Assembly (NCBI GenBank): GCA_964424105.1
Contig: CAYRHJ010000013.1
Location: 124,001 to 188,000, forward strand
Source of the DNA: CAYRHJ01 sp964424105
Lineage (GTDB): Bacteria > Planctomycetota > Phycisphaerae > UBA1845
Direction: 5' to 3'
DNA: 64,000 bases
Shown here: one piece after another, positions 1 through 9,761 of the stretch
How positions within the stretch are numbered: the stretch's first letter is position 1
Layout: each line of letters begins with the position of its first letter
The notes under the pieces: model-generated
What the model saw: only the letters and a program-made list of their open reading frames with translations
What the model was told of the DNA's origin: nothing
The model's database searches: none
Translations under genes and position numbers: made by a program

Positions 1-303
1 ATACTGCTGGCGATGGCTCGTCACGGTCGATGGCATGACGGGTTAGGCCGCTGCCTTTTCAGAATCCGATGCGTAATGACCCTTTGCGCCAAGGGGGGCC
101 GCACGCGGCTTTGAACGGTCGGTTTCGTGCAGAATCTCGTGCCATATAGTTGGAATATACCCCGACGCAAGGCAGACTCTTGGTAGAATGGGCGGGAAAT
201 ATTATGATCGTCCGCCTGGAGGCGGCGTGCAGTCAATGAAGGAACCCGTGTCCGCCTATTACAGATTACTTGAAACCCCTGTCCCAAACTTTCGGAGGAA
301 ACC
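1..303. other. Left-edge non-coding stretch
   Basis: No convincing gene is seen here. Open frames on both strands have no recognisable protein content. The last bases carry the ribosome binding site of the next gene (GGAGG at 294-298). Confidence 0.5.
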
Positions 304-870
304 ATGACACCGCTCGTTCAACTCTGGCTGCCCATTCTCTTGTCAGCCGTCTTCGTCTTCATCGCCAGCTCGATTCTTCACATGGTCATTCCCATCCACA
401 AGAACGACCATCGAAAGCTTCCCGGCGAGGGCAAGCTGCTCGACGCGATGAACGTACAAAACGTCGCTCCCGGCGCCTACATGTTTCCCTGCGCCGCATC
501 GATGGCGGACATGGCCACGCCGGAAATGCTCGAAAAGTACAACCGGGGCCCCGTCGGGTTCATGACCGTCCTGCCCAACGGTCCGCCCGCCATGGGCAAG
601 AGCCTGGCCATTTGGTTCGTCTATTCGATTCTGATCAGCGTCTTCGCCGCCTACGTTGCGGGGTCCGCGTTGGGATTGGGGGCTGAATATCTGGCTGCTT
701 TTCGAATGACGGGCGCCATCGCCGTTCTCGCCTATGCGGCCCAACCCATACCCGACTCCATCTGGAAAGGGCAGCCTTGGAGCGTCACCGGCAAATTCAT
801 CTTCGACGGGGTCATTTACGGACTGGTGACGGCTGGTACTTTCGGCTGGCTTTGGCCGGCAGCGGCCTGA
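304..870 (+). CDS. Small integral membrane protein of unknown function
   Basis: A 188-residue protein with hydrophobic segments at about residues 6-28, 100-125, 133-150 and 165-185, so probably four membrane spans. A polar loop at about 30-95 contains Asn, Pro and Met-rich stretches. I do not recognise a named family, although similar short four-span proteins are common as conserved hypotheticals in planctomycetes and acidobacteria. The ATG start is well supported by GGAGG five bases upstream. It stands alone; the convergent neighbour ends 64 bases downstream. No catalytic residues can be pointed out, so no function is proposed. Confidence 0.75.
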   Translation: MTPLVQLWLPILLSAVFVFIASSILHMVIPIHKNDHRKLPGEGKLLDAMNVQNVAPGAYMFPCAASMADMATPEMLEKYNRGPVGFMTVLPNGPPAMGKSLAIWFVYSILISVFAAYVAGSALGLGAEYLAAFRMTGAIAVLAYAAQPIPDSIWKGQPWSVTGKFIFDGVIYGLVTAGTFGWLWPAAA

Positions 871-933
871 AAACGCCGGAAACGCGCATGTCTCCCAATC
901 GGGGGAGACATGCCTCCCCATGCGGAAGACGGC

Positions 934-2679
934 TCAACGCTCGATGTAATCGATGTAGCCGATCATCATCTCTTCCCAGGTCTGCTCGCCCCAGCGCACG
1001 GCCGAACTCGGATCGGGATTGGCGAAGTTCTTGGCCGAGTTGTCAAACACAGCCACACACTCAATCTTCGATCCCTTGGGCATCAACATGGGGTTTTTTA
1101 GAATGTACGCCTCCTGCCAGTTGAAATCATAGCGAGGGACTTCCAGCAACGTATCGCTGCGCCCGTCGGGATAGTGGGCCACGAATTTCCACGACTTGCC
1201 CCGCGTGTGCATGTGCGGAAAGAACGTCAACACTTCCGTGTCCCGCCCGAACGTGTGTTCAGCGCGGACTTCGTGATGCTCCGCGCCGGGCGGAATGTTG
1301 AAGCCGAAATTATAGATGCCGCGCGTGCGCACTTCACGCTGCATCGCGTCATCGGCGAACACCATGCCCACGCTGCATTTGTCCCTGCGGCTCTTGCCGT
1401 TGGTCGTGTAATGCACTTGGAAAACCAATGTCGCACCCGCCGGAAGCCTCTTCGCCGTACCCTCGGGGAAAATCGACGGCGTATCCCCGGGCACCGTCGC
1501 ACACAAAAACCCGTCGTCCAAGCCGATTCGCCCGCGATCGAAGTTCTCCGAATCCTTGTCGATGACGAACACCAGAATATGATGCACCACGTCCTCAGCG
1601 CCCGCCTTGGCCTCCATGGCCTTGATCCAGCGGTCCTCCTTGAAGAACGTCGGAATGCGGAAATACTGATATTCCACGACGCCCTCCGCTGGGACTTTGA
1701 ACGCCGTTCGCATCTCGAACACCTTGTCCGGCTCTCCGATCCGCCAACCCTTAGGCCACTCCTTTTCCGGCGGATCTTCTTCCGCTCGGCCACGCGGCAT
1801 GCCCCCGTCGATCCACGCCATCAGCAACTGCTTGTCCTGCGGCGCCAACGACCGCTGATTGACGAATAGGCCATCGTGGCGTTGATCGGCATTCCACGGC
1901 GGCATCCGGTTGTCTTCCAAAACCGAATGAATCATCGCCGACCAACCTCGAACCTCTTCATAGGTCGTCAGCGGAAACGGGCCGATCTGATCCGCGCGAT
2001 GGCAGCTCTGGCAATTGTTTTGAACGATACGCGCGATGTGCGACGAATAGGTCACGTCCGCGGATGCCGGTTCCGTCTTCATCCGCGTGATCACGCAACC
2101 CGGCGCCGCCGTGCGCGTCACGAACGGATCGCGACCCCGAAGCAAATCCTTGATGGCCGTCTCCAGATACTTGTTCTTCGGCTTGCTGCGCTGCGCTCCA
2201 ACCGCATATTGATCGTCGACCATGCCGCGGTAACGGATCACCCGATCCTTGTCCACCACGAACACTTCCGTCGTCGTTTTGGCGTCCAATTGCTGCGTCA
2301 ACTGTTGTTGTGCGTCCTTGAAAACCGGAAACGTCGCTGCCAATTCAACCATCTCCGCGGCGATGTCGGCGGGCTTGTCGTGCGGATTCGCGTTGATCCC
2401 CACGAACCGAACACCCTTCGATTCGTAGCGCTGCGCCAGTTCGCCGATTCTCGGCGCGTAACGGCCCGAAATCGGACAACCGACCCCCGTGTACGCGATC
2501 ACCAGGATTTCGCCCGTGTGCAAGTCCATCAGCTTGACCGGCGAGCCTTTCAGGTCTTCCAAAATCACGTCGGTCAGCTTTTCCCCCACACGGTCGACCG
2601 GCGTACCAAAACCCCGGGCACCGAACAATGCCATCGTTACAATGCTGCAAATCGCTAAACGACGTTCCAACGGATGCAC
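934..2679 (-). CDS. Exported redoxin / cytochrome c / copper monooxygenase-like fusion protein
   Basis: A 581-residue protein. Residues 1-25 look like an export signal. Residues about 30-175 form a thioredoxin/AhpC-like redoxin domain, with Cys68 in the context GVGCPISGRYAPR. A CxxCH haem c motif lies at 223-227 (CQSCH), followed by the usual GPFPL and RMPPW motifs of this class. The C-terminal half resembles a peptidyl-glycine or dopamine-type copper monooxygenase: His-His at 366-367, QVHYT near 421-425 and HMH at 489-491. The protein probably acts outside the cytoplasmic membrane in redox chemistry. Substrate is unknown. The cluster of possible copper ligands and the haem motif argue for an oxidoreductase rather than a simple redoxin. 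Confidence 0.85.
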   Translation of the reverse strand: MHPLERRLAICSIVTMALFGARGFGTPVDRVGEKLTDVILEDLKGSPVKLMDLHTGEILVIAYTGVGCPISGRYAPRIGELAQRYESKGVRFVGINANPHDKPADIAAEMVELAATFPVFKDAQQQLTQQLDAKTTTEVFVVDKDRVIRYRGMVDDQYAVGAQRSKPKNKYLETAIKDLLRGRDPFVTRTAAPGCVITRMKTEPASADVTYSSHIARIVQNNCQSCHRADQIGPFPLTTYEEVRGWSAMIHSVLEDNRMPPWNADQRHDGLFVNQRSLAPQDKQLLMAWIDGGMPRGRAEEDPPEKEWPKGWRIGEPDKVFEMRTAFKVPAEGVVEYQYFRIPTFFKEDRWIKAMEAKAGAEDVVHHILVFVIDKDSENFDRGRIGLDDGFLCATVPGDTPSIFPEGTAKRLPAGATLVFQVHYTTNGKSRRDKCSVGMVFADDAMQREVRTRGIYNFGFNIPPGAEHHEVRAEHTFGRDTEVLTFFPHMHTRGKSWKFVAHYPDGRSDTLLEVPRYDFNWQEAYILKNPMLMPKGSKIECVAVFDNSAKNFANPDPSSAVRWGEQTWEEMMIGYIDYIER

Positions 2680-3161
2680 CCTATACCTCCCTAGTCTGGT
2701 TGTATGCCTATCGGAGTCGACGATTGAAATAACCGGCCTATCGCCAAGCCCGATTATAACACGGGCCGCCTGCCATTCTACATCGGATTAAGCCAATGCC
2801 GGACAAGTGCTTACATCTTCAAATTCGTTGTCATTCGGTTCTCTTGACTTGGAATTCCACGTCCATGGAAGTCGAACCCAACAGCCAAACTCGCCAACGT
2901 CAAACGATTCGCAGCGCAGCCACGTTCATCCATCATCCTTTCAGGACCATAACTCGTTATGAAAATTGTAGTTATGTCTTGACCGGGTGGCTTGTCTCAA
3001 AATCGCACCACCGGACGATTCGCAACGAATTCGCTAACTGACACGCACGAACTGATACATCGGATTCGCTTTCTTGCAGAATCCAGCGATGCGTCACCGA
3101 TATCACTGAAATTTGCGACGAACAGAATCCCGCAACGCGATACGGGGATCACAGACGACAA
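2680..3161. other. Divergent intergenic region
   Basis: A 482-base gap between two divergently transcribed genes, so promoters for both are expected here. Short open frames on the plus strand have no family-like content. I see no clear hairpin, repeat or riboswitch. Confidence 0.4.
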
Positions 3162-5567
3162 ATGGCAGCCCTTGCTCCGCCCGATGCTCGCACCGACTTG
3201 CTAAAATCCCTACGAAATGGGGACTGCTACGAATTCATCAACCGAGCGACGACACATCTTCTTGAAAACCCCGGCGACTCGTATATCCGCTTGATGGCCA
3301 TTCGCGAATATCTCCGCCTCAATCTGATCGAACCCGCCCGCGAATTGCTCGATGTTGACGCTTGCGACACGGGCCATACCGAACTGGACGCGATGGCCCA
3401 ACAAATCCATCGACTGTCCGGCACGTCGATTCCCTGGACGAAACACACCGACACTTTCCAAAACAATCTGGCTGCGCTCAATCAATCGGGCTTCCGTTGC
3501 AACCGCGTCAACGAATCTTGGAACGAACGGCAAACCCAATTTCAATTTTTCAAGGACGCCAACGGGAACGAGCAAATCCGGCGTCGAGCCAACCATGGCC
3601 GGTGGATGTGGTATCCCTATTTCGGAGATCATCGCGCACAATCGAAACGGTTCGTGCTGGCCACCGAGCCGGGTACGATCATGCGAAGCCCCATCGTACT
3701 GGAAGGTTTAGGCCTGGGGCATGTCTTGGAACGGGTCTATCAAGAAACACGTAATACCTATCTGGGTTACAGTTGCGCCATCTTCATCGTTCAACCGGAT
3801 CCCGCCATCTTCGCCGCGGTTCTGCATTTACGTGATTGGACTGCGATTCTCGGCGATCCCCGCGTTCACGTTTTCACCGGCCCCAACTGGTGGGAACCGA
3901 TGGCCGCCATGTTGTTAAGCCGACCCAATTTGCCCCTGCCCGGTCAAGTCATCACCTCCCAGAGTCTCGATGACGCACCGGACCGCCGGATTCTGGACCT
4001 GGTGAATTTTCTGGGTTCACGACGCGCCGCCGCAATCGGACGATCTTTTTCGGAAATTGAACAACAATACGCCGACCGCGACGTCGCGTCATGGGCCGGG
4101 CGTTTCAAACAGGCCCTGAACGGAGACGGCGAGCCCCTGCGCATCCTGGCCGCGGTCAGTCGTCACACGAGCTTTCTGAAATATTCGATTCGAGACTGTC
4201 AACACGCCATCGAATCGCTGGGGCATCATTGCAAGGTTCTAACCGAGGACAACGACCACGACATCATCAGCCCCACGACCTATCATCAGGTGATTCGTGA
4301 ATACAAGCCCGATCTGTTTTTCATTCTCGATCATCTGCGTTCGGGCTTCCGAAACATCCTGCCCGCGAATCTGCCGCTGCTGACCTGGGACCAGGATCAA
4401 TTGCCCCACGTCTTCACGCCTGAAAACGTGCGCCAGGTCGCACCCATCGATTTCGTCGTCGGCTACGCAACGGACCGCTGCCGGGAATTGGGAATGGACC
4501 CGCGACAGCTCCTGCCCGCACGCGTCCCCACGAACGCAGACCAATTTACAACCGAGCCACTTTCGGACGACGAGCACGAACGTTACACCTGCGACGTGTC
4601 CTACGTCAGCCACGCGTCACAATCGGCCCGCGGCTTCCACGACCAGGAGCGCGCCCAATTCAACGACCCGAATGTCGTCCGGCTGTTGGACACCGTGTAT
4701 GAAAATCTGGTTCTGTCCTATCAATCCGCGTCAATTCCGAACAATGCCATGTTCAACCGCCTGCTGATCGTCGCCCAGCGGGACTGCGGTCTCGACAGCC
4801 TGCCCGATGATCTCGTTTGGCGCGTCAAGAGTTGGTACATGTGGCGGTTGGCCGACCGGCTCTTCCGGCACACCGCGCTCGATTGGGTGGCAGGCTGGGC
4901 CAGGGAAACCGGACGGAATTTCCGAATCTACGGCCACGGATGGGAAAAACACCCGACATTGGGCGAATTCGCCGCCGGCCCCGCCGAAAACGGGCATGAA
5001 CTGAGCTGCATTTATCGCGCGTCGCGCATCAACCTGCAATTGATGCCGGCAGGTTTCATTCACCAGCGAGCGCTCGACGGGTTGGCCGCCGGCGGATTCT
5101 TTCTGACACGACTGACCCACGGTGAAATTAACGGCCCCGCCTATCGCACATTGGCCGCGCACGTCAACAAGCACGGAATTACCACCGACGGCGAGTTGAT
5201 CGAATCTGCTGAACCGGTGATTCAGGATTGCGTCCGGCAAGTCATGGGCGAATATGTCAGCGATCTGAATCCCATGGGCCACGCGTTCGTCCGTGGGCTG
5301 AAAGCCTTGTCCACCTTCGAACACGCCGATCAAGTGTTTCCAGGTTTCCTCGACATCGGTTTTGATTCGCGCGAATCGTTCGCAACCAAAGCCGACCATT
5401 TCCTGAAAAACCCCGCCGCCAGGGATTCAATTGTGAAGGAATTGAGACAAGTCGTGGTGAAGCATTTTGGTTACCGATCGTTCATGAAGCGTTTCCTAGG
5501 CGCCATGGCCGACTACTTGGAAAATCGACGGCGCTCCCCCAATAGCCGACCCGCAATCGCCTCTTGA
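3162..5567 (+). CDS. CgeB-like glycosyltransferase
   Basis: An 801-residue cytoplasmic protein with no membrane spans or signal. The C-terminal third has the pattern of the CgeB / glycosyl transferase family 1 group: a predicted Rossmann part with YGHGWEKHP, then YRASRINLQL and HQRALDGLAAGGFFLTR, the loop that normally contacts the sugar nucleotide. The middle contains FFILDHLRSGF and LPLLTWDQDQLPH, also typical of CgeB-like proteins. The N-terminal 200 residues are less conserved in appearance. A role in glycosylating surface polymers or proteins such as flagellin is an inference from the family. It is a single gene followed by a repeat-rich gap. Confidence 0.75.
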   Translation: MAALAPPDARTDLLKSLRNGDCYEFINRATTHLLENPGDSYIRLMAIREYLRLNLIEPARELLDVDACDTGHTELDAMAQQIHRLSGTSIPWTKHTDTFQNNLAALNQSGFRCNRVNESWNERQTQFQFFKDANGNEQIRRRANHGRWMWYPYFGDHRAQSKRFVLATEPGTIMRSPIVLEGLGLGHVLERVYQETRNTYLGYSCAIFIVQPDPAIFAAVLHLRDWTAILGDPRVHVFTGPNWWEPMAAMLLSRPNLPLPGQVITSQSLDDAPDRRILDLVNFLGSRRAAAIGRSFSEIEQQYADRDVASWAGRFKQALNGDGEPLRILAAVSRHTSFLKYSIRDCQHAIESLGHHCKVLTEDNDHDIISPTTYHQVIREYKPDLFFILDHLRSGFRNILPANLPLLTWDQDQLPHVFTPENVRQVAPIDFVVGYATDRCRELGMDPRQLLPARVPTNADQFTTEPLSDDEHERYTCDVSYVSHASQSARGFHDQERAQFNDPNVVRLLDTVYENLVLSYQSASIPNNAMFNRLLIVAQRDCGLDSLPDDLVWRVKSWYMWRLADRLFRHTALDWVAGWARETGRNFRIYGHGWEKHPTLGEFAAGPAENGHELSCIYRASRINLQLMPAGFIHQRALDGLAAGGFFLTRLTHGEINGPAYRTLAAHVNKHGITTDGELIESAEPVIQDCVRQVMGEYVSDLNPMGHAFVRGLKALSTFEHADQVFPGFLDIGFDSRESFATKADHFLKNPAARDSIVKELRQVVVKHFGYRSFMKRFLGAMADYLENRRRSPNSRPAIAS

Positions 5568-5568
5568 C

Positions 5569-5598
5569 GAGCCGCGAGCGCAAAGCGAGCGGTCCCCC
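5569..5598 (+). repeat. Dispersed repeat type B
   Basis: Begins GAGCCGCGAGCGCAAAGCGA and continues GCGGTCCCCC. Further copies are at 40906-40935 and 40952-40977. The core GCGAGCGCAAAGCGAGCGG contains two near-identical GCGAGCG blocks. Confidence 0.8.
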
Positions 5599-5637
5599 GA
5601 CGACCATATGCCATCCGCCGTCCGCCTAACGATTTCA

Positions 5638-5663
5638 GAGCCGCGACCGTCAGGGAGCGGTCT
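5638..5663 (+). repeat. Dispersed repeat type A
   Basis: Begins GAGCCGCGACCGTCAGGGAG and continues CGGTCT. The CCGCGACCG and CGGTC ends can pair, making a small hairpin. Related copies occur at 9762, 9808, 13083, 13175 (interrupted), 27013 and 49913, with a partial one at 55372. Confidence 0.85.
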
Positions 5664-6039
5664 TTCGATCTATTCGGAGGGCAGTTCGACCCTCGTGTCC
5701 GACTCTCCTAGTCCGCCCTTCACGGCAGATGACAAGCCGGTCCAATCCATTTCGGTCCGCCCGCGACATGGGTTGGTGACCCATTTTATGAATTAACTTC
5801 GTCCCATAAATCATAGTTCGGATTGACTTGCCACTATGGCATATTTACGATTGAGATGAAGGCGGGTCGTTTTGAAAAAGACGTACCAAGCTTCACGTCG
5901 CTTGAACCGATGAACACTAGCGACCGTGGACCGGGTGTGCGCCGTTGCGCGCGGTGGGTCGCGCTTCGACCACCGCCCGAGTCGGTGATAGGCTTCCGCG
6001 GACGTCCGGTATGGGCACTTCATTGGGAGGTAGCCTGGC
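5664..6039. promoter_or_regulatory. Upstream region and ribosome binding site of prkA
   Basis: No gene is seen. GGGAGG at 6025-6030 is a strong ribosome binding site nine bases ahead of the prkA ATG. The likely promoter of the stress cluster lies in this stretch, but I could not place -35 and -10 boxes with confidence. Confidence 0.5.
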
Positions 6040-8100
6040 ATGGCCAGCAAAGAAGACATTTTTTCGATCGTTGATAGAAAGCTCGACCCCAAGCAATTCC
6101 GCCAACAGCATTGGGAAGGGTCCTTCGCGGACTACGTCGAAATGGTGGTGGCCAGGCCGCAGATCGCCCGCAACGCCTTTCAACGCATCTATGACATGAT
6201 CGTGCATTTCGGCACGGAGCGATTCACTCGCCTGCGCCGCGAGTACGTCCGCTACAAATTTTTCGATGATCCCATCGAAGGCGGCCGAGACGCCATCTTC
6301 GGCCTGGAAACATCGCTGATGGCGCTGGTCGATTTCTTCCGATCCGCCGCACACGGGTACGGCACGGAATCACGCATTCTGCTGCTTCATGGCCCCGTGG
6401 GGTCGAGCAAGAGCACGATGGTTCGATTGCTGAAGAAGGGCTTGGAGTATTATTCGCGACTCGAAGAAGGGGCGTTGTATACATTCACCTGGAACATCCC
6501 CACGCCGAAAGGCGAGAATGAATATCATCGATGCCCGATGCATGAAGAGCCACTGAAACTGATTCCACCCGCCGCCCGCCAGGAGGTCCTGGAAACCATC
6601 AATCGCAATCAGGAAGAACTGCATCAAATCCGCGTGGAAGGCGAACTCGACCCCTTCTGCCGGAAAATGTATGAAGACCTGCTGCTGGCCTATGACGGTA
6701 ATTGGCGAAAGGTGATAGAGCACGTCACCGTCAGAAGGCTGATTCTGTCCGAAAAAGACCGCACCGGGATCGGCACTTTTCAACCCAAGGATGAAAAAAA
6801 TCAAGATTCAACTGAACTGACCGGCGATATCAACTATCGTAAGATCGCCGAATACGGGTCCGACAGCGATCCGCGGGCTTTCAATTTTGACGGCGAGTTG
6901 AATATCGCCAATCGCGGTTTGGTGGAATTCATCGAGGTATTAAAGCTGGACGTTGCCTTTTTGTACGACCTGCTGGGAGCGTCGCAGGAACATTCCATCA
7001 AACCAAAAAAATTCGCCCAGACTGACATCGATGAAATCATCGTCGGGCACACCAACGAACCGGAATACAAGAAATTGCAAAGCAACGAACTGATGGAGGC
7101 TTTTCGCGACCGAACCATCAAGATCGACGTTCCCTACAGCGTTCGCCTGGACGACGAAATTCGCATCTACGAAAAAGATTTCAACAACGAGCGAATCCGC
7201 GGCATTCACATCGCCCCCCACACCATTGAAACCGCGGCGATGTGGGCGGTGCTGACGCGCCTGGAGGAACCCAAGAAAGCCGGCCTGACGCTGATGCAGA
7301 AGATGAAACTATACACCGGGCGATCCGTGCCGAATTTCACCGAGGACGCGGTGAAGGAGTTGCGGCTGGAATCGCCTCGCGAGGGCATGTTGGGAATCAG
7401 TCCGCGCTACATTCAAGACAAGCTGTCCAACACGCTGGTATCAGATCAAGCTCTGAAGGAAAAGTGCATCAATCCGTTCATGGTGATGAACGAGTTGGAA
7501 AAGGGCTTGCAACATCACAGCCTGATCAACGACGAAGAAATCAAGAAGCGTTATCGAGAGCTTCTGGGCGTGGTAAGGCAGGAATACGAAGACCTGCTGA
7601 AATCCGAAGTGCAGCGGGCCATCAGCGCCGATGAAGACGCCATCAAGCGGCTGTGTTCCAATTACATCGACAACGTTCGCGCCTACACGCAGCATGAAAA
7701 GGTGCGCAACAAGTACACCGGGCAGGACGAGCCGCCCGATGAACGCCTGATGCGGTCCATCGAGGAAAAGATCGACATCTCCGATTCCCGCAAGGATGAT
7801 TTCCGCCAGGAGATCATGAACTACATTGGCTCGTTGGCACTTGGGGGCAAGAAATTCGACTACAAGAGCAACGATCGGCTGTATCGAGCGCTGGAGCTGA
7901 AGCTGTTCGAGGATCAGCGAGACACGATCAAACTGAAGAACGTGGTATCAGGCGTTGTCGATGACGAGACGCAGGCCAAGATCGACGTGGTCAAACAGCG
8001 CTTGATCAAGTACTTCGGCTATAACGAGACCAGCGCCACCGACGTGCTGAACTACGTCGCCAGTATTTTCGCACGCGGCGATTCGAAGGACGACTCCTGA
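6040..8100 (+). CDS. prkA: PrkA serine protein kinase
   Basis: A 686-residue protein, close to the usual length of PrkA/YeaG. Residues near 118-126 carry the P-loop GPVGSSKST of the AAA-type domain. The N-terminus (FADYVEMV, then ARNAFQRIYDMI) and the C-terminal half match the family. PrkA is a cytoplasmic serine kinase with AAA features that acts in stationary-phase and nutrient stress in enterobacteria and in sporulation of Bacillus. The gene heads a same-strand cluster with two small genes, a DUF444 protein and SpoVR. This order is the classical prkA-yeaH-spoVR association. The ATG has a strong GGGAGG nine bases upstream. Confidence 0.97.
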   Translation: MASKEDIFSIVDRKLDPKQFRQQHWEGSFADYVEMVVARPQIARNAFQRIYDMIVHFGTERFTRLRREYVRYKFFDDPIEGGRDAIFGLETSLMALVDFFRSAAHGYGTESRILLLHGPVGSSKSTMVRLLKKGLEYYSRLEEGALYTFTWNIPTPKGENEYHRCPMHEEPLKLIPPAARQEVLETINRNQEELHQIRVEGELDPFCRKMYEDLLLAYDGNWRKVIEHVTVRRLILSEKDRTGIGTFQPKDEKNQDSTELTGDINYRKIAEYGSDSDPRAFNFDGELNIANRGLVEFIEVLKLDVAFLYDLLGASQEHSIKPKKFAQTDIDEIIVGHTNEPEYKKLQSNELMEAFRDRTIKIDVPYSVRLDDEIRIYEKDFNNERIRGIHIAPHTIETAAMWAVLTRLEEPKKAGLTLMQKMKLYTGRSVPNFTEDAVKELRLESPREGMLGISPRYIQDKLSNTLVSDQALKEKCINPFMVMNELEKGLQHHSLINDEEIKKRYRELLGVVRQEYEDLLKSEVQRAISADEDAIKRLCSNYIDNVRAYTQHEKVRNKYTGQDEPPDERLMRSIEEKIDISDSRKDDFRQEIMNYIGSLALGGKKFDYKSNDRLYRALELKLFEDQRDTIKLKNVVSGVVDDETQAKIDVVKQRLIKYFGYNETSATDVLNYVASIFARGDSKDDS

Positions 8101-8125
8101 GCGGGTCCAAATCGGGAGAAAGTCC

Positions 8126-8383
8126 TTGGCGTCCGATCGACCCATAGGCTTCAAACTCCTTGGCCCGCTCAAGGACGTGAAAATCATCGCCACAGGCCGG
8201 CAAATCCGGGTCTTGAGGACACTGAAAAGGCGATTCGCCGGCACGAATTGGCGAAAGAAAAAGGGCATCGCCAGAATCGAGGACGAACATGGCTGGATCG
8301 GAGAAGCGGAAATCCACTGGTTCGAAGCCCACGGGACGGGGCGCGTGGGTTGGAAAATCAAGAGACGGCTCACCAACCGCTAG
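8126..8383 (+). CDS. Small conserved protein inside the prkA cluster
   Basis: An 85-residue basic protein starting at TTG, supported by GGGAG at 8114-8118, seven bases upstream. Its centre reads GTNWRKKKGIARI and then EIHWFEAHGTGR. This resembles a small hypothetical protein found in many bacteria with a GRWRK-x-KG and HWYEAHG signature. No function is known to me. It lies 25 bases after prkA and its 3' end overlaps the next small gene by 95 bases in another frame, so co-transcription with the cluster is likely. Confidence 0.65.
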   Translation: MASDRPIGFKLLGPLKDVKIIATGRQIRVLRTLKRRFAGTNWRKKKGIARIEDEHGWIGEAEIHWFEAHGTGRVGWKIKRRLTNR

Positions 8384-8618
8384 GGCTGGATATCCCGCGT
8401 ACGCCGTTTGCATTGACAACAGCGGGCACGAAGAGTCCCTGCTACAAGGGAAGGTCTATCGCATCGTAGCCCGACAACCGGGAGATCGGCAGAGCGACGT
8501 TCGGGTCGTCGATGAGGAAGGCGAAGACTATCTTTATGCGGCCAAACGATTTGTGTACGTTGAGCTATCGGTCAAAGCCCAACGCGCCGTCTCGCAGGCG
8601 GTGCCGGTGGCTTCGTAA
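8289..8618 (+). CDS. Small conserved protein with CIDNSG motif
   Basis: 109 residues from the ATG at 8289. The family-like part starts only at residue 33 (AGYPAYAVCIDNSGHEESL), then GKVYRIVA and GEDYLYAAKRFVYV. Similar short proteins with CxDN-x-G and EDYLY motifs are widespread conserved hypotheticals. The first 32 residues lie in the overlap with the upstream gene and look unrelated to the family, so the true start may lie near 8385 at a non-standard codon; no in-frame ATG, GTG or TTG is present there. It precedes the yeaH-like gene by 37 bases. Confidence 0.65.
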   Translation: MAGSEKRKSTGSKPTGRGAWVGKSRDGSPTARAGYPAYAVCIDNSGHEESLLQGKVYRIVARQPGDRQSDVRVVDEEGEDYLYAAKRFVYVELSVKAQRAVSQAVPVAS

Positions 8619-8655
8619 ACGCGATTGACAAGCGACATGGACGGTGGAACCGGCA

Positions 8656-9756
8656 ATGAGTTCCAGCATTGGCAAAGATCACCAGCGATTCCGCCAGATC
8701 GTCAAGGGAAAGATTCGCGAAGACTTGCGAAAATTCCTGACGCGAGGGGAGCTTCTGGGCCGAGAAGGCCACCGCACCATTTCCATTCCCATCCGCGGCG
8801 TGGACCTGCCCCATTTCCGATACGGTGACAACAGTGACAGCGGCGTCGGCACCGGTGATGGCAAGCCCGGCGACCCCGCGGACACCGACGGCGAGGGCAT
8901 CGGCCCGGGCGGCACCGAAGAAGGTCAGCACATCCTGGAAGTGGAGGTCAGCCTCGATGAGTTGGCCGACATTCTAGGCGAAGAACTGGAATTGCCCCGC
9001 ATCCTCCCCAAGGGCCGCAGACGCATCACCAGTGAAAAAGACCGCTACAGCGGCATTCGCCAAACCGGGCCTGAATCCCTGCGACATTTCCGGCGGACCT
9101 ATCGCCGGGCCCTGCGAAGACAGATCATGACCGGCACGTACGACCCCGACAATCCGCGCATCATCTTCGAACGCTCCGATAAGCAATTTCGAAGCTGGAA
9201 AACCGTCACCAGCCCCCAGAGCAACGCCGTCATCGTCTACATGATGGACGTCTCCGGATCGATGGGCGACGAACAGAAGGAGCTGGTGCGGCTGGAGGCC
9301 TTCTGGATCGACGCCTGGCTGCGACGCAATTATGAGGGCATCGAAAGCCGATACGTGGTGCACGACGTCCGGGCCGGCGAGGTTGATCGAGACCTGTTCT
9401 ATCGCATTCGCGAAGACGGCGGCACGCGCATCAGCAGCGCCTTTCGCTTCGCCAAGGGACTGATCGAAACCGAATACGTCCCCGAAGAATGGAACGTGTA
9501 TCTGTTTCATTTTTCAGACGGCGATAACAGCAGCGAGTCCGACAGCCGCGAATGCTGCACGATCCTGACGGAGCATCTGCTCCCCGTGTGCAACCTGTTC
9601 GGCTATTGCCAGGTGGCCAGCGCCTACGGAAGCGGCAACTTCATCAACGTCTTGCACGAGCACCTCAAGGAAGAAGAACGGCTGGTGACCTCCCGCGTCA
9701 ACAACAAGGACGACATCTACGACAGCATCAAGTCGTTCTTCGCAGCCGGGCGATAG
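8656..9756 (+). CDS. yeaH: DUF444 / YeaH-type von Willebrand A protein
   Basis: 366 residues. The N-terminus (DHQRFRQIVKGKIREDL) and the Gly/Asp-rich stretch at about 65-95 are typical of the UPF0229 family. A von Willebrand A metal-binding site is seen near residue 200 in MDVSGSMGDEQK. Family members act with PrkA in stress response in enterobacteria. I chose ATG 8656 because GGTGGAA lies just upstream; a GTG at 8644 in the same frame would add four residues. The gene sits between the small genes and spoVR, as expected for this conserved cluster. Confidence 0.95.
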   Translation: MSSSIGKDHQRFRQIVKGKIREDLRKFLTRGELLGREGHRTISIPIRGVDLPHFRYGDNSDSGVGTGDGKPGDPADTDGEGIGPGGTEEGQHILEVEVSLDELADILGEELELPRILPKGRRRITSEKDRYSGIRQTGPESLRHFRRTYRRALRRQIMTGTYDPDNPRIIFERSDKQFRSWKTVTSPQSNAVIVYMMDVSGSMGDEQKELVRLEAFWIDAWLRRNYEGIESRYVVHDVRAGEVDRDLFYRIREDGGTRISSAFRFAKGLIETEYVPEEWNVYLFHFSDGDNSSESDSRECCTILTEHLLPVCNLFGYCQVASAYGSGNFINVLHEHLKEEERLVTSRVNNKDDIYDSIKSFFAAGR

Positions 9757-9761
9757 GCAGA

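Noticed and set aside
2796..3204. Short plus-strand frames in the 2.7-3.2 kb gap
   Set aside because: Low-complexity translation without a ribosome binding site or family content.
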